Assembly (NCBI RefSeq): GCF_036053395.1
Contig: NZ_CP107942.1
Span: 10,406,001-10,470,000 of the forward strand
DNA: 64,000 bases
Direction of reading: 5' to 3'
Origin: Actinoplanes sp. NBC_00393
GTDB taxonomy: Bacteria; Actinomycetota; Actinomycetes; Mycobacteriales; Micromonosporaceae
In this document: one piece after another, positions 50,325-58,875 of the stretch
Numbering within the stretch: position 1 is the stretch's first letter
Layout: every line of letters begins with the position of its first letter
Program-made: the position numbers and the translations under genes
Notes under the pieces: generated by a model
Database searches by the model: none
Told to the model about the DNA's origin: nothing
Seen by the model: the letters and a program-made list of their open reading frames with translations, nothing else

Positions 50325-50408
50325 CGTCCTCCTTGCCGGTCATGTGGATGACGGAAACAGATGATCGTGGTGTACATGCGCTTCTCCTTCCTGGTTGGGT
50401 CGTGGGTC

Positions 50409-51281
50409 TCAAGCGGCGGTCCCGCTTTTACGGGCGCTCGTATAGGGCAACTCGGCCAACGGCAGCGAGGCACCGGCGCGGCGGTGAAGGCGCCATACCG
50501 CATCCGCGGGGCTGAGCCCTGCCGTTGAGTCACGGGCGGCAGTTGCGATGGGATAGCGGATCCCGGCCTCGGTGAGCCGCAGATGCAGGTGATGCTCCCG
50601 GACGGCTGAGTGGAGCCAGAACAACACCGGGTAGGCACGGCCGGTCGCACGGGCCAAGTAGTCGTAGCCGCCGATCTTGTCGAGAAGGATGTGCAGAGGT
50701 TCTGCGCCGGTGTCGTGCTCAAGGAAGAAGGGCACCCGCCGGCCGCCGTCGGTGAAAACGCCGTGCCCGTCTGGGCGGACCTTCGGGGTGCGATCAAGCA
50801 GGCCGAACGGCTCGCCTTCTTCGAGGAAGCCATACCTGGTAGCGAAACGGGCGGCAGGCCACCATCGATCCAACGACGTGCCGGGATGGGTACGGGCATA
50901 GCCGGCCAGTTCGATGAAGAACTGGTTGACGCCCAGGAGGTGGGGCAGATTGGCCCGGGTCGTCAGATGCCAGCGCCGCCGTCGGGCCTGATCCCGACGG
51001 GGCAGCTCTTCGTCGCGATGCGTGGCGACGATTTCGACGCCGAGCTGGCCAAGGACGTAGTGGTACGGGTGGGTGCCGCCCTCTGCTCGGAACGGTCGGA
51101 ACCGGTCGAGGAGCCCTGCCTGACACAGTTTCAGAAGTCGACGCTGGGCGAAGTCGAGTGAGCTGTAGAGAGCGTGAGCGATCTGGAACGAGGTGAGCAC
51201 GCCGTGGTCAGCCAGCCAGCCGAGGAGTACGTGATCACGGTCAGTGAGCCGGGCTTGAACCCGTAGGAACAGTTCGTCCAT
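50409..51281 (-). CDS. Replication-relaxation family protein (first copy)
   Basis: 290 residues. The N-terminal winged helix (VQARLTDRDHVLLGWLADHGVLTSFQIAHALYSSLDFAQRRLLKLCQAGLLDRFRP, described by position 5-60) and the downstream HLLGVNQFFIELAGYAR, VRPDGHGVF and FFLEHDTGAEPLHILLDKIGGY fit the Replic_Relax family of plasmids and integrative elements. Start ATG at 51281 is preferred since AAGG lies upstream; an ATG at 51299 is possible. It is followed by the small element protein. Confidence 0.85.
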   Translation of the reverse strand: MDELFLRVQARLTDRDHVLLGWLADHGVLTSFQIAHALYSSLDFAQRRLLKLCQAGLLDRFRPFRAEGGTHPYHYVLGQLGVEIVATHRDEELPRRDQARRRRWHLTTRANLPHLLGVNQFFIELAGYARTHPGTSLDRWWPAARFATRYGFLEEGEPFGLLDRTPKVRPDGHGVFTDGGRRVPFFLEHDTGAEPLHILLDKIGGYDYLARATGRAYPVLFWLHSAVREHHLHLRLTEAGIRYPIATAARDSTAGLSPADAVWRLHRRAGASLPLAELPYTSARKSGTAA

Positions 51282-51493
51282 ACACCAATTGCCTTCCATC
51301 AGGATGATTTAGCTATACGTGCTTAACCCCACCGGGAGACCCCCAGAGAGGGTCTGTCGCGACATGGTCGCTTCCTCCCGCATCTGCGCTGAGCAGGGCT
51401 GTTGGGTTCCGTGAACGGTCGGTCTAGGTGACCGGATCGAAGCGGGTCCCCGAACCGGTATCCCGGCGGACACCCAATCGGTCATCCGTACCG

Positions 51494-52414
51494 TCAGCGC
51501 GGTGGCTTCAAGTCGGCCGCGCCGGTGGGGCGGTGGTAGTTGCCGACTGTGTCGATCAGCCGGACCAAGCGCGTTGTGTCCCCGGTCAACGTCCAGATCG
51601 GCGCGCTCGCGTCGCTGGCCTTGTTGAGCCGGTCGAAGGTGGCCGTGGCCACCGGCACTGGCAGCGGGGCGTTGAGCAGGTCCTCATGCAGCTCGGTTTC
51701 GCGGGACCCGGTCATTGTCAGCATCAGGATGCAGCCGGCAGGTACGCCCGCGCGGCTGTGCCGGTAGCCGTCGAGCATCTGCGCGAGGCGCGGAGCTGAG
51801 ACGCCATCGTCGATGTGGAGCAGGAACCGTGCTGCCAGGCCGTCTTGTAGCCAGATCCCGGCCGCTCGCGGCTGTACGCCCGTGACACCTCGGCTGTGCA
51901 GCCATATGGTGGCATCGACGCCCCGGCGCCACCCGTACAGCCATGATCGGCCCTGACTGGCTTTGGCCGCTTGGGTCAGACCAACCACCAGGTTGTTGAC
52001 CATCAGTTGGTCCGGTTGGGCGCTGGCCAGGTTGGGTGGGACCGGCTCGCCCGCGCGGTGTAGCCGATCAGCCAGCAGCCGGACCCCCGTGGTGCTGACC
52101 TCGTAATGGGCCCGGTGGGTGGAGTCGGTGTCGTAGACGAACCGCCAAACCAGCCCGGCGCGGACTAGAACGTTCAGGTGCCGCGCCGCCGCGGGGCGAC
52201 TGCCGAACATCAGCTTGGCCACTTCGTTGGTGTCCAGGGTGGCGTACTCGGCGAGCAACGCCAGCAGCGTCCAATGTCGCGGGCCCACCCGATGGAGATC
52301 CACGTCGTCGGGTGGGTGTTCAGGATGCAGTGTCCCGGGTTTCCCGGGTCGTGGTTGATACCTGCGGCTCAGCTTTCTTCCCTCCTCCGGGATGGACGGT
52401 GCTCGGAAACCCAT
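51494..52414 (-). CDS. Replication-relaxation family protein (second, divergent copy)
   Basis: 306 residues. Same plan as the gene at 50409: winged helix in HWTLLALLAEYATLDTNEVAKLMFGSRPAAARHLNVLVRAGLVWRF (residues ~47-92), then YEVSTTGVRLLADRLH and a C-terminal domain with IWLQDGLAARFLLHIDDG. Weak similarity to the first copy, so it is an old duplication. The strong ribosome site GGAGGAGGGA lies inside the frame, before a CTG at the KLSRR position; a shorter protein from a non-ATG start is possible. Confidence 0.72.
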   Translation of the reverse strand: MGFRAPSIPEEGRKLSRRYQPRPGKPGTLHPEHPPDDVDLHRVGPRHWTLLALLAEYATLDTNEVAKLMFGSRPAAARHLNVLVRAGLVWRFVYDTDSTHRAHYEVSTTGVRLLADRLHRAGEPVPPNLASAQPDQLMVNNLVVGLTQAAKASQGRSWLYGWRRGVDATIWLHSRGVTGVQPRAAGIWLQDGLAARFLLHIDDGVSAPRLAQMLDGYRHSRAGVPAGCILMLTMTGSRETELHEDLLNAPLPVPVATATFDRLNKASDASAPIWTLTGDTTRLVRLIDTVGNYHRPTGAADLKPPR

Positions 52415-52739
52415 GGTTTCTCGACAGGCACCGGCAGCCGTCGGTGTGTCGCTCTACTTTTTACCCCTGCATACACAAGGCCTCTGGAGAGCGCTCTCTT
52501 GCTGTCCGGTGTTCAGGTGTTCCACCGAATGGCCGAGGACATACCAGCCTGTTTGGCGCTTCTCGACTGTGCGCGTCCCGTCTCCCATCGCCCTTCCGTC
52601 ACCGAAGATCCAGTCAGTGGTGACCGTTGGGGTCGGCGCCGAATTTGCGGCGTCGGTCCAGCCGGCGGAGGACCTCGTGCCGAGCGGAGGTGTGTCTTCC
52701 GCCGTAAAGTTCGCTCGGATGCGGGCTACCGCCGTTGCA
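52415..52739. other. Element intergenic stretch
   Basis: 325 bases between the second replication-relaxation gene and a small gene pair, all on the reverse strand. Open frames on both strands here have no ribosome site and unconvincing composition. Likely contains the promoter for the 52414 gene. Nothing else recognised. Confidence 0.5.
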
Positions 52740-52955
52740 TCATGGCTTTGGCGAGGGAGCGCCGCCGGTGCCTGGCGTCTCATTTGCGGCGCCGTTGACC
52801 GCGATGCCGGCCGCTGTCACGAAGGTCCGGAGCGTGGCCGTCAGCCTTTCAATCTGGTCGTCTTCAACGAAGGCGTAGCCGGTCTCCGCCAAACGGTCGG
52901 CAACCAGCTCAGCGGTCAACCGCAGAACGTCGTTGTCTCCAGGGACGGGCATCAT
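52740..52955 (-). CDS. Small hypothetical element protein
   Basis: 71 residues: MMPVPGDNDVLRLTAELVADRLAETGYAFVEDDQIERL, mostly helical and acidic, with a Gly/Pro-rich tail. It starts six bases after the previous gene (52962), so the two form an operon. No family recognised. The size and place suit an accessory or excision-control protein, but that is only a guess from context. Confidence 0.55.
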   Translation of the reverse strand: MMPVPGDNDVLRLTAELVADRLAETGYAFVEDDQIERLTATLRTFVTAAGIAVNGAANETPGTGGAPSPKP

Positions 52956-52961
52956 CGTCGA

Positions 52962-53210
52962 TCACTGCCCAACCGGTTGGACCTGCCGAGCATTGATCAA
53001 TTCGGGTTGGCTGGCACGGGCTCGGCGCACCGACAGTCGCAGGCTGCGCGAGAAGATCACCACCGCGCTCTCCCGGCGCCAGCAGGGCCCGGGAGCACCG
53101 CAGGCCAGGCAGCGGCCTGTCGCGCTCGACGTGACGTGGGTGTCCAGGGTCCCCTGCGCGGCGCTCAACTGTTGTGCGGCCGAGGCTGCGTAGTAGGTGC
53201 TTCCCGCCAT
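52962..53210 (-). CDS. Small Cys-containing element protein
   Basis: 82 residues starting MAGSTYYAASAAQQL with GGAGGCGGAG just upstream. The pattern HVTSSATGRCLACGAPGPCWRRESAVVIFSR (described by its CxxCxxxxxC core) followed by an Arg-rich segment is one that recurs in small proteins of actinomycete integrative elements. It may bind zinc. First gene of a pair with 52740; divergent from the XRE regulator at 53495. Confidence 0.7.
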   Translation of the reverse strand: MAGSTYYAASAAQQLSAAQGTLDTHVTSSATGRCLACGAPGPCWRRESAVVIFSRSLRLSVRRARASQPELINARQVQPVGQ

Positions 53211-53494
53211 CTCCGCCTCCCGAAGCGTGGTGTGCCGCCGATCGCGGCGCTGTGTCGTCGACAATCCCGCGCCGACGGAAGGCCCGGGAAGGATCACGCT
53301 GGGGTGGCACGGCGCACCCCACCACGGGACCGGCGGAGCCGTTGTCACCCGGAAGCGCGACCCCACCGTGGGCTCCCACGCTGGGTGATCCGGCTCGGCA
53401 GCGTTGAGATCATCAGATTTCGATGCCACGCTGGTCCGATGCGATGCCGCCGACGTTGCGGCGCGCATGGTCACGCTGGTGACAGGGGGTGCCA

Positions 53495-54799
53495 ATGCGC
53501 GTCGAAATCGACCCGCGGTGGTGGGCGTCGGGGACCTGGGACGGCCACCCGATCCGCTACTTTCTGGAGCGACGCGACGTCACCGCGATCTTCCGCTTCC
53601 TCCACGCTCGCGGAATTTCGTACGGCGCTATCGGCGGGCTGGTCGGCATCTCCCCGAACCGGGCTGCTGAGATCGCCAAGAACGTCCGCCAAGTGACCGC
53701 CTACGAAGTCCTGGAACGCATCGCTGTCGGGCTGCAGATCCCGCGCGCTGTCATGGGCCTCGGATGCGATCCCGCTGCGGCAGACAGGCAACAACCGGAC
53801 CATCCCGCCTCGGCGCTGACGGTTCTGCGCACGCAACTGGACGAGGCCCTGGCAGCTTCTACGGTTTCCGCCCGCCAGTTGGAGCTGATCGAGGACTCGA
53901 CCCACGAGCACGTACGCGCGCACCCGTCGACCCCGCCGTCGGTGACGCTGAATCGCATCGCCGTCGACTGCACGGAGGTTCTCACCCTGTCCCGGCGTCG
54001 CCAGCCGGCATCGATTCAGGCCCGACTGTCCGGAGCGGCGGCACTGCTCGCCACGTTGTGCGCGGACGCTCTGATGCGGCTTGGCGAGACCACCGACGCC
54101 CGGCTGTGGTACCGCACCGCGCTTGTCGCTGCCGACGACAGTGCACAACCCCGGCTCGGCGTCCTCGTCCGGGCACAAGCCGCCATGCTGCCCTACTACT
54201 TCGGCGACCCGAAGCAGACGATCGCCCTCACCGGCAGAGCTGTGGCGCTTTCTGCGACACCCTGCTCATCGACCGTCCTGGCAGCGGCCGGCTGCGCTCG
54301 CGCGCTCGCCCGCACCGGCGCCGCCGAAGCCGCCCGGACCGCGATCCGGCGGGCACGGGAACTGTTCGACGAGGTCGAAGTGGTCGACAGCGACGCTGCC
54401 TTCGAGTTCCCCATCAAGCGGCTGCTGTTCTACCTCTCCGGCGCTGCTGCCTGGTCTGGTGACGTTGTTGCGGCCTACCGACTCCAGGACGACGCGCTCA
54501 AGCTCTACCGTGACAGTTCCGCGATGTCGATCGACCCCGCGCTCATCCTCATGGATCGCTCGATGTGCTTGGCTCGGGATCACCGCCCCGCCGAGGCCGC
54601 CTCGGTGGCCCGCGAAGCCGTCGCCGCGCTGCCAGAGGCACAGCGCACCGAGATTGTCTTGACCAGGGCACACGACGTAATCGCTGCGGTGCCGGCCGAC
54701 CAGCGCAGCGGCCCGGTCACCGAGTTCGACGACTACATTCGCGAATGCCGTAGGCAGGCTCGTACCCTTGCGGGAGGTCACGCCGGACTCGACCCGTAG
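53495..54799 (+). CDS. XRE-family HTH regulator with TPR-like domain
   Basis: 434 residues from the ATG preceded by AGGGGG. N-terminal helix-turn-helix: FRFLHARGISYGAIGGLVGISPNRAAEIAKNVRQVTAYEVLERIAVGLQIP (residues ~31-80). The rest is helical with TPR-like repeats (LRTQLDEALAASTVSARQLELIE, AALLATLCADALMRLGETTDARLWYRTAL, AAGCARALARTGAAEAARTAIRRAR). This architecture is common in actinomycetes and in integrative elements. It is followed after eight bases by an APH-like gene, probably an operon. Confidence 0.85.
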   Translation: MRVEIDPRWWASGTWDGHPIRYFLERRDVTAIFRFLHARGISYGAIGGLVGISPNRAAEIAKNVRQVTAYEVLERIAVGLQIPRAVMGLGCDPAAADRQQPDHPASALTVLRTQLDEALAASTVSARQLELIEDSTHEHVRAHPSTPPSVTLNRIAVDCTEVLTLSRRRQPASIQARLSGAAALLATLCADALMRLGETTDARLWYRTALVAADDSAQPRLGVLVRAQAAMLPYYFGDPKQTIALTGRAVALSATPCSSTVLAAAGCARALARTGAAEAARTAIRRARELFDEVEVVDSDAAFEFPIKRLLFYLSGAAAWSGDVVAAYRLQDDALKLYRDSSAMSIDPALILMDRSMCLARDHRPAEAASVAREAVAALPEAQRTEIVLTRAHDVIAAVPADQRSGPVTEFDDYIRECRRQARTLAGGHAGLDP

Positions 54800-54807
54800 G
54801 AGCGTCC

Positions 54808-55683
54808 ATGTTCGCCGAGGAGCGGACCCGGCCCGTACTCGCCGAGGTTTGCCGCATCCTCGGCCACTCAGCGGATAACGCGATCCTCCTGCGTCACCAC
54901 ACCAATGCGGTCTACGCCGTCGACGACGTCATCATCAAGATTGCGCCGCCGACGATCCCGGTAGGCCGTCTCCAGCGGGTCGTGGAGCTTGTCGAATGGC
55001 TGGTCGCCCGTGACTTCCCGACCGTTGCGCTCGCTCCTGGCCCACCGCAGCCGCTTCAGGTCGATGGCCACGCCGTCACCGTCTGGCAGCGACTCGACAG
55101 CGCGATTACCCAGCCAATCACCACCGGCGAGCTCGGGCAGTTGCTGCAACGCCTACACGCGCTCGCCGTCCCGCCGATGCTGCTATCCAGGCTCGACCCG
55201 ATCTCCGGCATCCACCACTCAATCATCGTCTCGCCGATCCTGACTTCCGCTGATCGCGACCTGCTTACCCGTTGCCTTGACGACCTGGCCGACGTGTGGA
55301 CTGAGGCCATGCCGCTCGGTTCGGGCTTGATTCAGTCCGACCCGCAGGTCCGCAACGCCCTGCGCCGTCCCGACGGCACGGCGGTCCTTGCAGATTGGGA
55401 CGGAGCCTGCTTCGGCCCGCGCATGTGGGACGTAGCTACAGTCGCCGTGCACTGCCGCCGATTCAGCAACGACGATGACTTTACGAATTTTGTACACGCC
55501 TACGGACAAGATCCACGGGGCTGGGGTCGCTTCGAAGACCTCTGCAGACTTCGTGAACTTCAGATGATCTCCACCAACGCCCGCAAGTCCCCGCCTCGCA
55601 GCTCGGCTGCAGCCGAAGTGCACCGCCGCATCGCTGGCCTCCGGCAAGATCAGCAAGAGCTGACCGCCTGGAGCATTCTGTAG
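54808..55683 (+). CDS. APH-like phosphotransferase family protein
   Basis: 291 residues with the aminoglycoside/choline kinase fold: DNAILLRHHTNAVYAVDDVIIKIAP (nucleotide lobe with the Lys), ELGQLLQRLHAL, then the catalytic loop GLIQSDPQVRNALRR and the metal loop VLADWDGACFGPRMWDVATVAVH. The usual catalytic-loop His (HxDxxxxN) is Gln here, while Asp and Asn are kept. Probably a small-molecule or self-kinase rather than resistance; it is tied to the XRE regulator by an eight-base gap. Confidence 0.82.
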   Translation: MFAEERTRPVLAEVCRILGHSADNAILLRHHTNAVYAVDDVIIKIAPPTIPVGRLQRVVELVEWLVARDFPTVALAPGPPQPLQVDGHAVTVWQRLDSAITQPITTGELGQLLQRLHALAVPPMLLSRLDPISGIHHSIIVSPILTSADRDLLTRCLDDLADVWTEAMPLGSGLIQSDPQVRNALRRPDGTAVLADWDGACFGPRMWDVATVAVHCRRFSNDDDFTNFVHAYGQDPRGWGRFEDLCRLRELQMISTNARKSPPRSSAAAEVHRRIAGLRQDQQELTAWSIL

Positions 55684-55867
55684 CCGCGACTTGCAAACAA
55701 GAGTGCGGCCCAGTATGGCTTACCAATCCAGCGAGAGTTCTGCCATACTGCCATGTGGCATCGAATGCGTGCCATGTCGTAATCTGATAATACGCCGAAG
55801 TGGCGTCAGGTATTTAAGGGTCGCCGCGGCGCCCATCGTGAGCCAGGGCATGAGTGTTTGGTGGTTG

Positions 55868-57328
55868 ATGCGGGTATTCATTGCATCCTCGATTGCGGCG
55901 GATAGTTCGTCCCTAGCGGACGTTCTTGAAGCCTCGGGTTTCAGAACTTCTACGTCGGACGACATTCCGGCCGGTGTGTCGTGGATCGAGGGAATTACTA
56001 AGGCGCTCGAGTCGTGTGACGCCGTTGTTCTAGTCCCACGCAAGACTGCCGTATCCAAGGTGGCGCGTGTAGCGGGGATGGCTAGCTTGCTTAGCAAACC
56101 GTTCATCGCCGTCATCTCTCCCGGAATGACTGAGAACGACCTTCCGTTCAGCCTCCGAGACCCAGCAGTGCAACTTTCTGGTTCGGCGTCTGCCGACGGG
56201 GAGAAGATTCGAGATGCCCTTCAGGGAGTTCTGACCCTCGCAGCGCTGCGAGGGTCCGAAACAGGTGACCGCTCGCCTGCAGGCGCGTTGCCCAATCCCT
56301 CAGCGGCGCCGAATCTGTCCGCAGGCGAATGGGCAGTGCGCGCGAATTCGTCAATCGTGGACAGTTGCTCGACTCCCTTTAGTGCCCCTTATCGGGCGAT
56401 TGCCTTTCCCGACGGAGTGATTGATGGAGTGGGGACTCTGCAATTCAGTGCCGACGACCTTGCTCACGCCCTTTTCGTAACGGGCCGTGCGCCCGGCGAT
56501 CGAGCTCAATACGGGACGGCGTCGCTCTGGGAATGGCTGCATCGTACGTCGCTGATCCCGGCCTACGTCCGTCGCCATTACAAAGGTGGGCGGCTAGTTC
56601 GGTCAAGGCTAGCTACAGAGCTTGATCGATCCGAGCTAGTGGGCTTTTCCTATGCATTGGGCCAAGCTGTGACAGCAATCTTCTGCCGTGAAAAACTTCA
56701 AGTCTCCCATCTGTTGCACGTGGATAGGTATGGCGGTCATTACAATCTAGCTTTTGGCGCTACAAGAAAACGCGCCGACCTGTTTGGTATTTCGCCTAAC
56801 GGGTGGGTGGTTGCAGAAGCGAAAGGCCGGTCGCGTTCGATGGAGACTGGGTTGAGTGCTAAATTGCGAGCGCAGAAGCGGAGTATTGCCGCAATCGGCG
56901 GAGTTAGGCCATGGTTGGCACTCGGCTGTGTGGCATCATTCCCTATCGACGCGGTCGGTATGCGAATCGATGCAGTAGACCCGATCGAGGAAGAGGTGGA
57001 ATCCATCGAGATTCCAGCCAGCCTCGACGATTACATGCTCGCATACTATGCGCCTTTCGTGGTGGCCATCGACGCTGGTGACGCAGCGGAGCGTGACGAC
57101 CTAATTGTCGAGTCCCGATTTGGCTCGTTCGGCGTGACGGTGCGGATGTCCACCGATGTGTATATACGTGTGCAACAAGCGGCAGGTGGTGAGATCCGCG
57201 GGCTTAGCGAGGATCTTCAAGTGTTCCTCCAGGGTTTGCCTGCTGATTCGTCCGGGCTTCTGGCGGACGGCATCGCCATTGAGACTGATTGGGCCGAAGC
57301 AATGGCAATTGCCGATTGGCTTGGCTGA
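55868..57328 (+). CDS. TIR-like domain fused to a PD-(D/E)XK-like nuclease domain
   Basis: 486 residues from this ATG; another ATG 18 bases upstream (55850) is possible and no strong ribosome site decides. Residues 1-130 look like a TIR-type sensor/effector: MRVFIASSIAAD, LADVLEASGFRTSTSDDIPAG, WIEGITKALESCDAVVLVP and SKPFIAVISP, but the region where TIR NADases have the catalytic Glu reads KVARVAGMA without it. The C-terminal half has RADLFGISPNGWVVAEAKGRSR and KLRAQKRS, the D-x(n)-E-x-K plus Gln pattern of PD-(D/E)XK nucleases. GC is far below the flanks. I infer an anti-phage effector; no exact family is recognised. Confidence 0.7.
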   Translation: MRVFIASSIAADSSSLADVLEASGFRTSTSDDIPAGVSWIEGITKALESCDAVVLVPRKTAVSKVARVAGMASLLSKPFIAVISPGMTENDLPFSLRDPAVQLSGSASADGEKIRDALQGVLTLAALRGSETGDRSPAGALPNPSAAPNLSAGEWAVRANSSIVDSCSTPFSAPYRAIAFPDGVIDGVGTLQFSADDLAHALFVTGRAPGDRAQYGTASLWEWLHRTSLIPAYVRRHYKGGRLVRSRLATELDRSELVGFSYALGQAVTAIFCREKLQVSHLLHVDRYGGHYNLAFGATRKRADLFGISPNGWVVAEAKGRSRSMETGLSAKLRAQKRSIAAIGGVRPWLALGCVASFPIDAVGMRIDAVDPIEEEVESIEIPASLDDYMLAYYAPFVVAIDAGDAAERDDLIVESRFGSFGVTVRMSTDVYIRVQQAAGGEIRGLSEDLQVFLQGLPADSSGLLADGIAIETDWAEAMAIADWLG

Positions 57329-57461
57329 TTGCGCCACGCGCCCACGGCAGTGCCAAGATCGCCACCAACGCCCCGCAAGTCGCAGCCCTACGGCCAAGCT
57401 GCGGCCGAGGTCCACTGTCGCTAAACCTGACTCGCTCCGAAGAGTGCGCCTTTAGCATTCC

Positions 57462-58685
57462 TCACATGCCATCTGCGCTCGACGCACTCTCGACCGCGGT
57501 TTTCACGCCGTCTCGGTCGAGGGCGTCCACCAGTTCTGCCAGCGTTAGGAAAGTATTTGGAGGTGTTCCTCTCGCGCTCATGATTTGCCGCAACTGTGTC
57601 CCAGTGTGACGCTCAGCTGCGACATAGTCGCAGTAGCCTGCCGCGCACGAGAGGGCCATCATGTCGATAAGGTCGTTCTCCTTCCATCGAGTGTTACGAT
57701 CGAGGTGGCGCAGTCGAAATAGCGCCGACAGGTTTGACAAAAATGGCATCGAATCTAGCTGCTGGACTAGCGCCCTGGGATCCTGCAGGAACGGGCTTGC
57801 GTCGATGCCGACCCGTGTTGCAGCGCGCGCGACTACCTGGATATTGTCCGTCCAAAAGAAGCCGGCAGCTTGCAGTCGCCGCTCCTTGTTCGAAATACCT
57901 TTTCCGGCGAAATAGTCCGTGATTTCTTGATTGCGCTGAGCCCACGCCGGGGAAATGATCTTAGGCTCAGGAGTTATGTCGATCAGACACGACAATGTGA
58001 TAGAAGGCTCGGACAGTACGAGTTGAAGGAGCTCCCAATCGTTGTCGATCTCGTAGGCTCGGACGTCATTCGCAAGAAATGCCTGCGGCTCCGTGGTGAT
58101 AACGGGAAGTTCCGAAAAGGTGGGTAATGGGGCGCCTGCGTATCGTGCGAGTATCACTGCTACCTCGTTGTCCCAGACTGCCGTAGGGTGGCGGAGTTGC
58201 CATCCACCAGACAGCTTTGCCATTGCAAGGCCTAGGTGGTAGCGACGCTCACCGTAGAGTGGGCCGGTCTCGATATAGTGGGACGATGAGAGTGGTAGGA
58301 CAATGCCGGCGTCGGTAGCAAGTTCGATGATCCGAAGTGCGGCGGCGAGTTCGTCCTTACGCGTCACTTTACTCGGATCAACCATCGCCCATGCAACCGT
58401 GCTCCAATGATTTTGGTCCAGGTAGACGGTCGGTCGCCGCGGGCCGGTGGTAATGGGGCTATATGCCTCCGAAATCAGCATGTCGCCCCTCGTCGTGGTG
58501 CTGAATATCCACCATCGCTCCCAGTCGAATACTGACTGGGCAACCTGATTGTTCGGCCACGATGGCGTCGACAGCGCCTCCGTATGGCGTTGTCCGTCCG
58601 CTGTAACCACTAGAAGCTCATTGCGCACGAAGTCAATGGCCCAGTACTGGAACAGATCGGCAGATAAGACAAGTCGGTCAGCCAT
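57462..58685 (-). CDS. Large PIN-like domain protein
   Basis: 407 residues from the ATG of MADRLVLSADLFQYW; an upstream in-frame start near 58778 would add ~31 residues. A first part with strands (AIDFVRNELLVVTADGQRH) precedes TVYLDQNHWSTVAWA, then VLPLSSSHYIETGPLYGERRYHLGLA, and near the C-terminus NDLIDMMALSCAAGYCDYVAAERHTGTQLRQ. The pattern of acidic residues (D, E, D, D) is that of PIN-like RNases, in a longer form than VapC. No antitoxin gene is beside it. Convergent with the TIR-like gene. Confidence 0.65.
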   Translation of the reverse strand: MADRLVLSADLFQYWAIDFVRNELLVVTADGQRHTEALSTPSWPNNQVAQSVFDWERWWIFSTTTRGDMLISEAYSPITTGPRRPTVYLDQNHWSTVAWAMVDPSKVTRKDELAAALRIIELATDAGIVLPLSSSHYIETGPLYGERRYHLGLAMAKLSGGWQLRHPTAVWDNEVAVILARYAGAPLPTFSELPVITTEPQAFLANDVRAYEIDNDWELLQLVLSEPSITLSCLIDITPEPKIISPAWAQRNQEITDYFAGKGISNKERRLQAAGFFWTDNIQVVARAATRVGIDASPFLQDPRALVQQLDSMPFLSNLSALFRLRHLDRNTRWKENDLIDMMALSCAAGYCDYVAAERHTGTQLRQIMSARGTPPNTFLTLAELVDALDRDGVKTAVESASSADGM

Positions 58686-58875
58686 GTGCCCATCCCGTGG
58701 TTTTGGTACGAAAAGCAACCGAGAAGTGTGGCGCAGGAGCATCTGCAGGGTCGGCGTCGTCCGGGAAGTTGTCAGCATCGCGAACAAGTCCCGCTAAAGG
58801 GCGGGACCATCTGAGGGGATGGTGTTGGGCTGCGGAATTATTCCGGAAGCCACCAATTTGACGTAGGAGGACCAC

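Noticed and set aside
52454..52783. 109-codon reverse open frame in the element gap
   Set aside because: Composition (many Arg, Thr, Pro without pattern) and lack of ribosome site; overlaps the more credible small gene at 52740.
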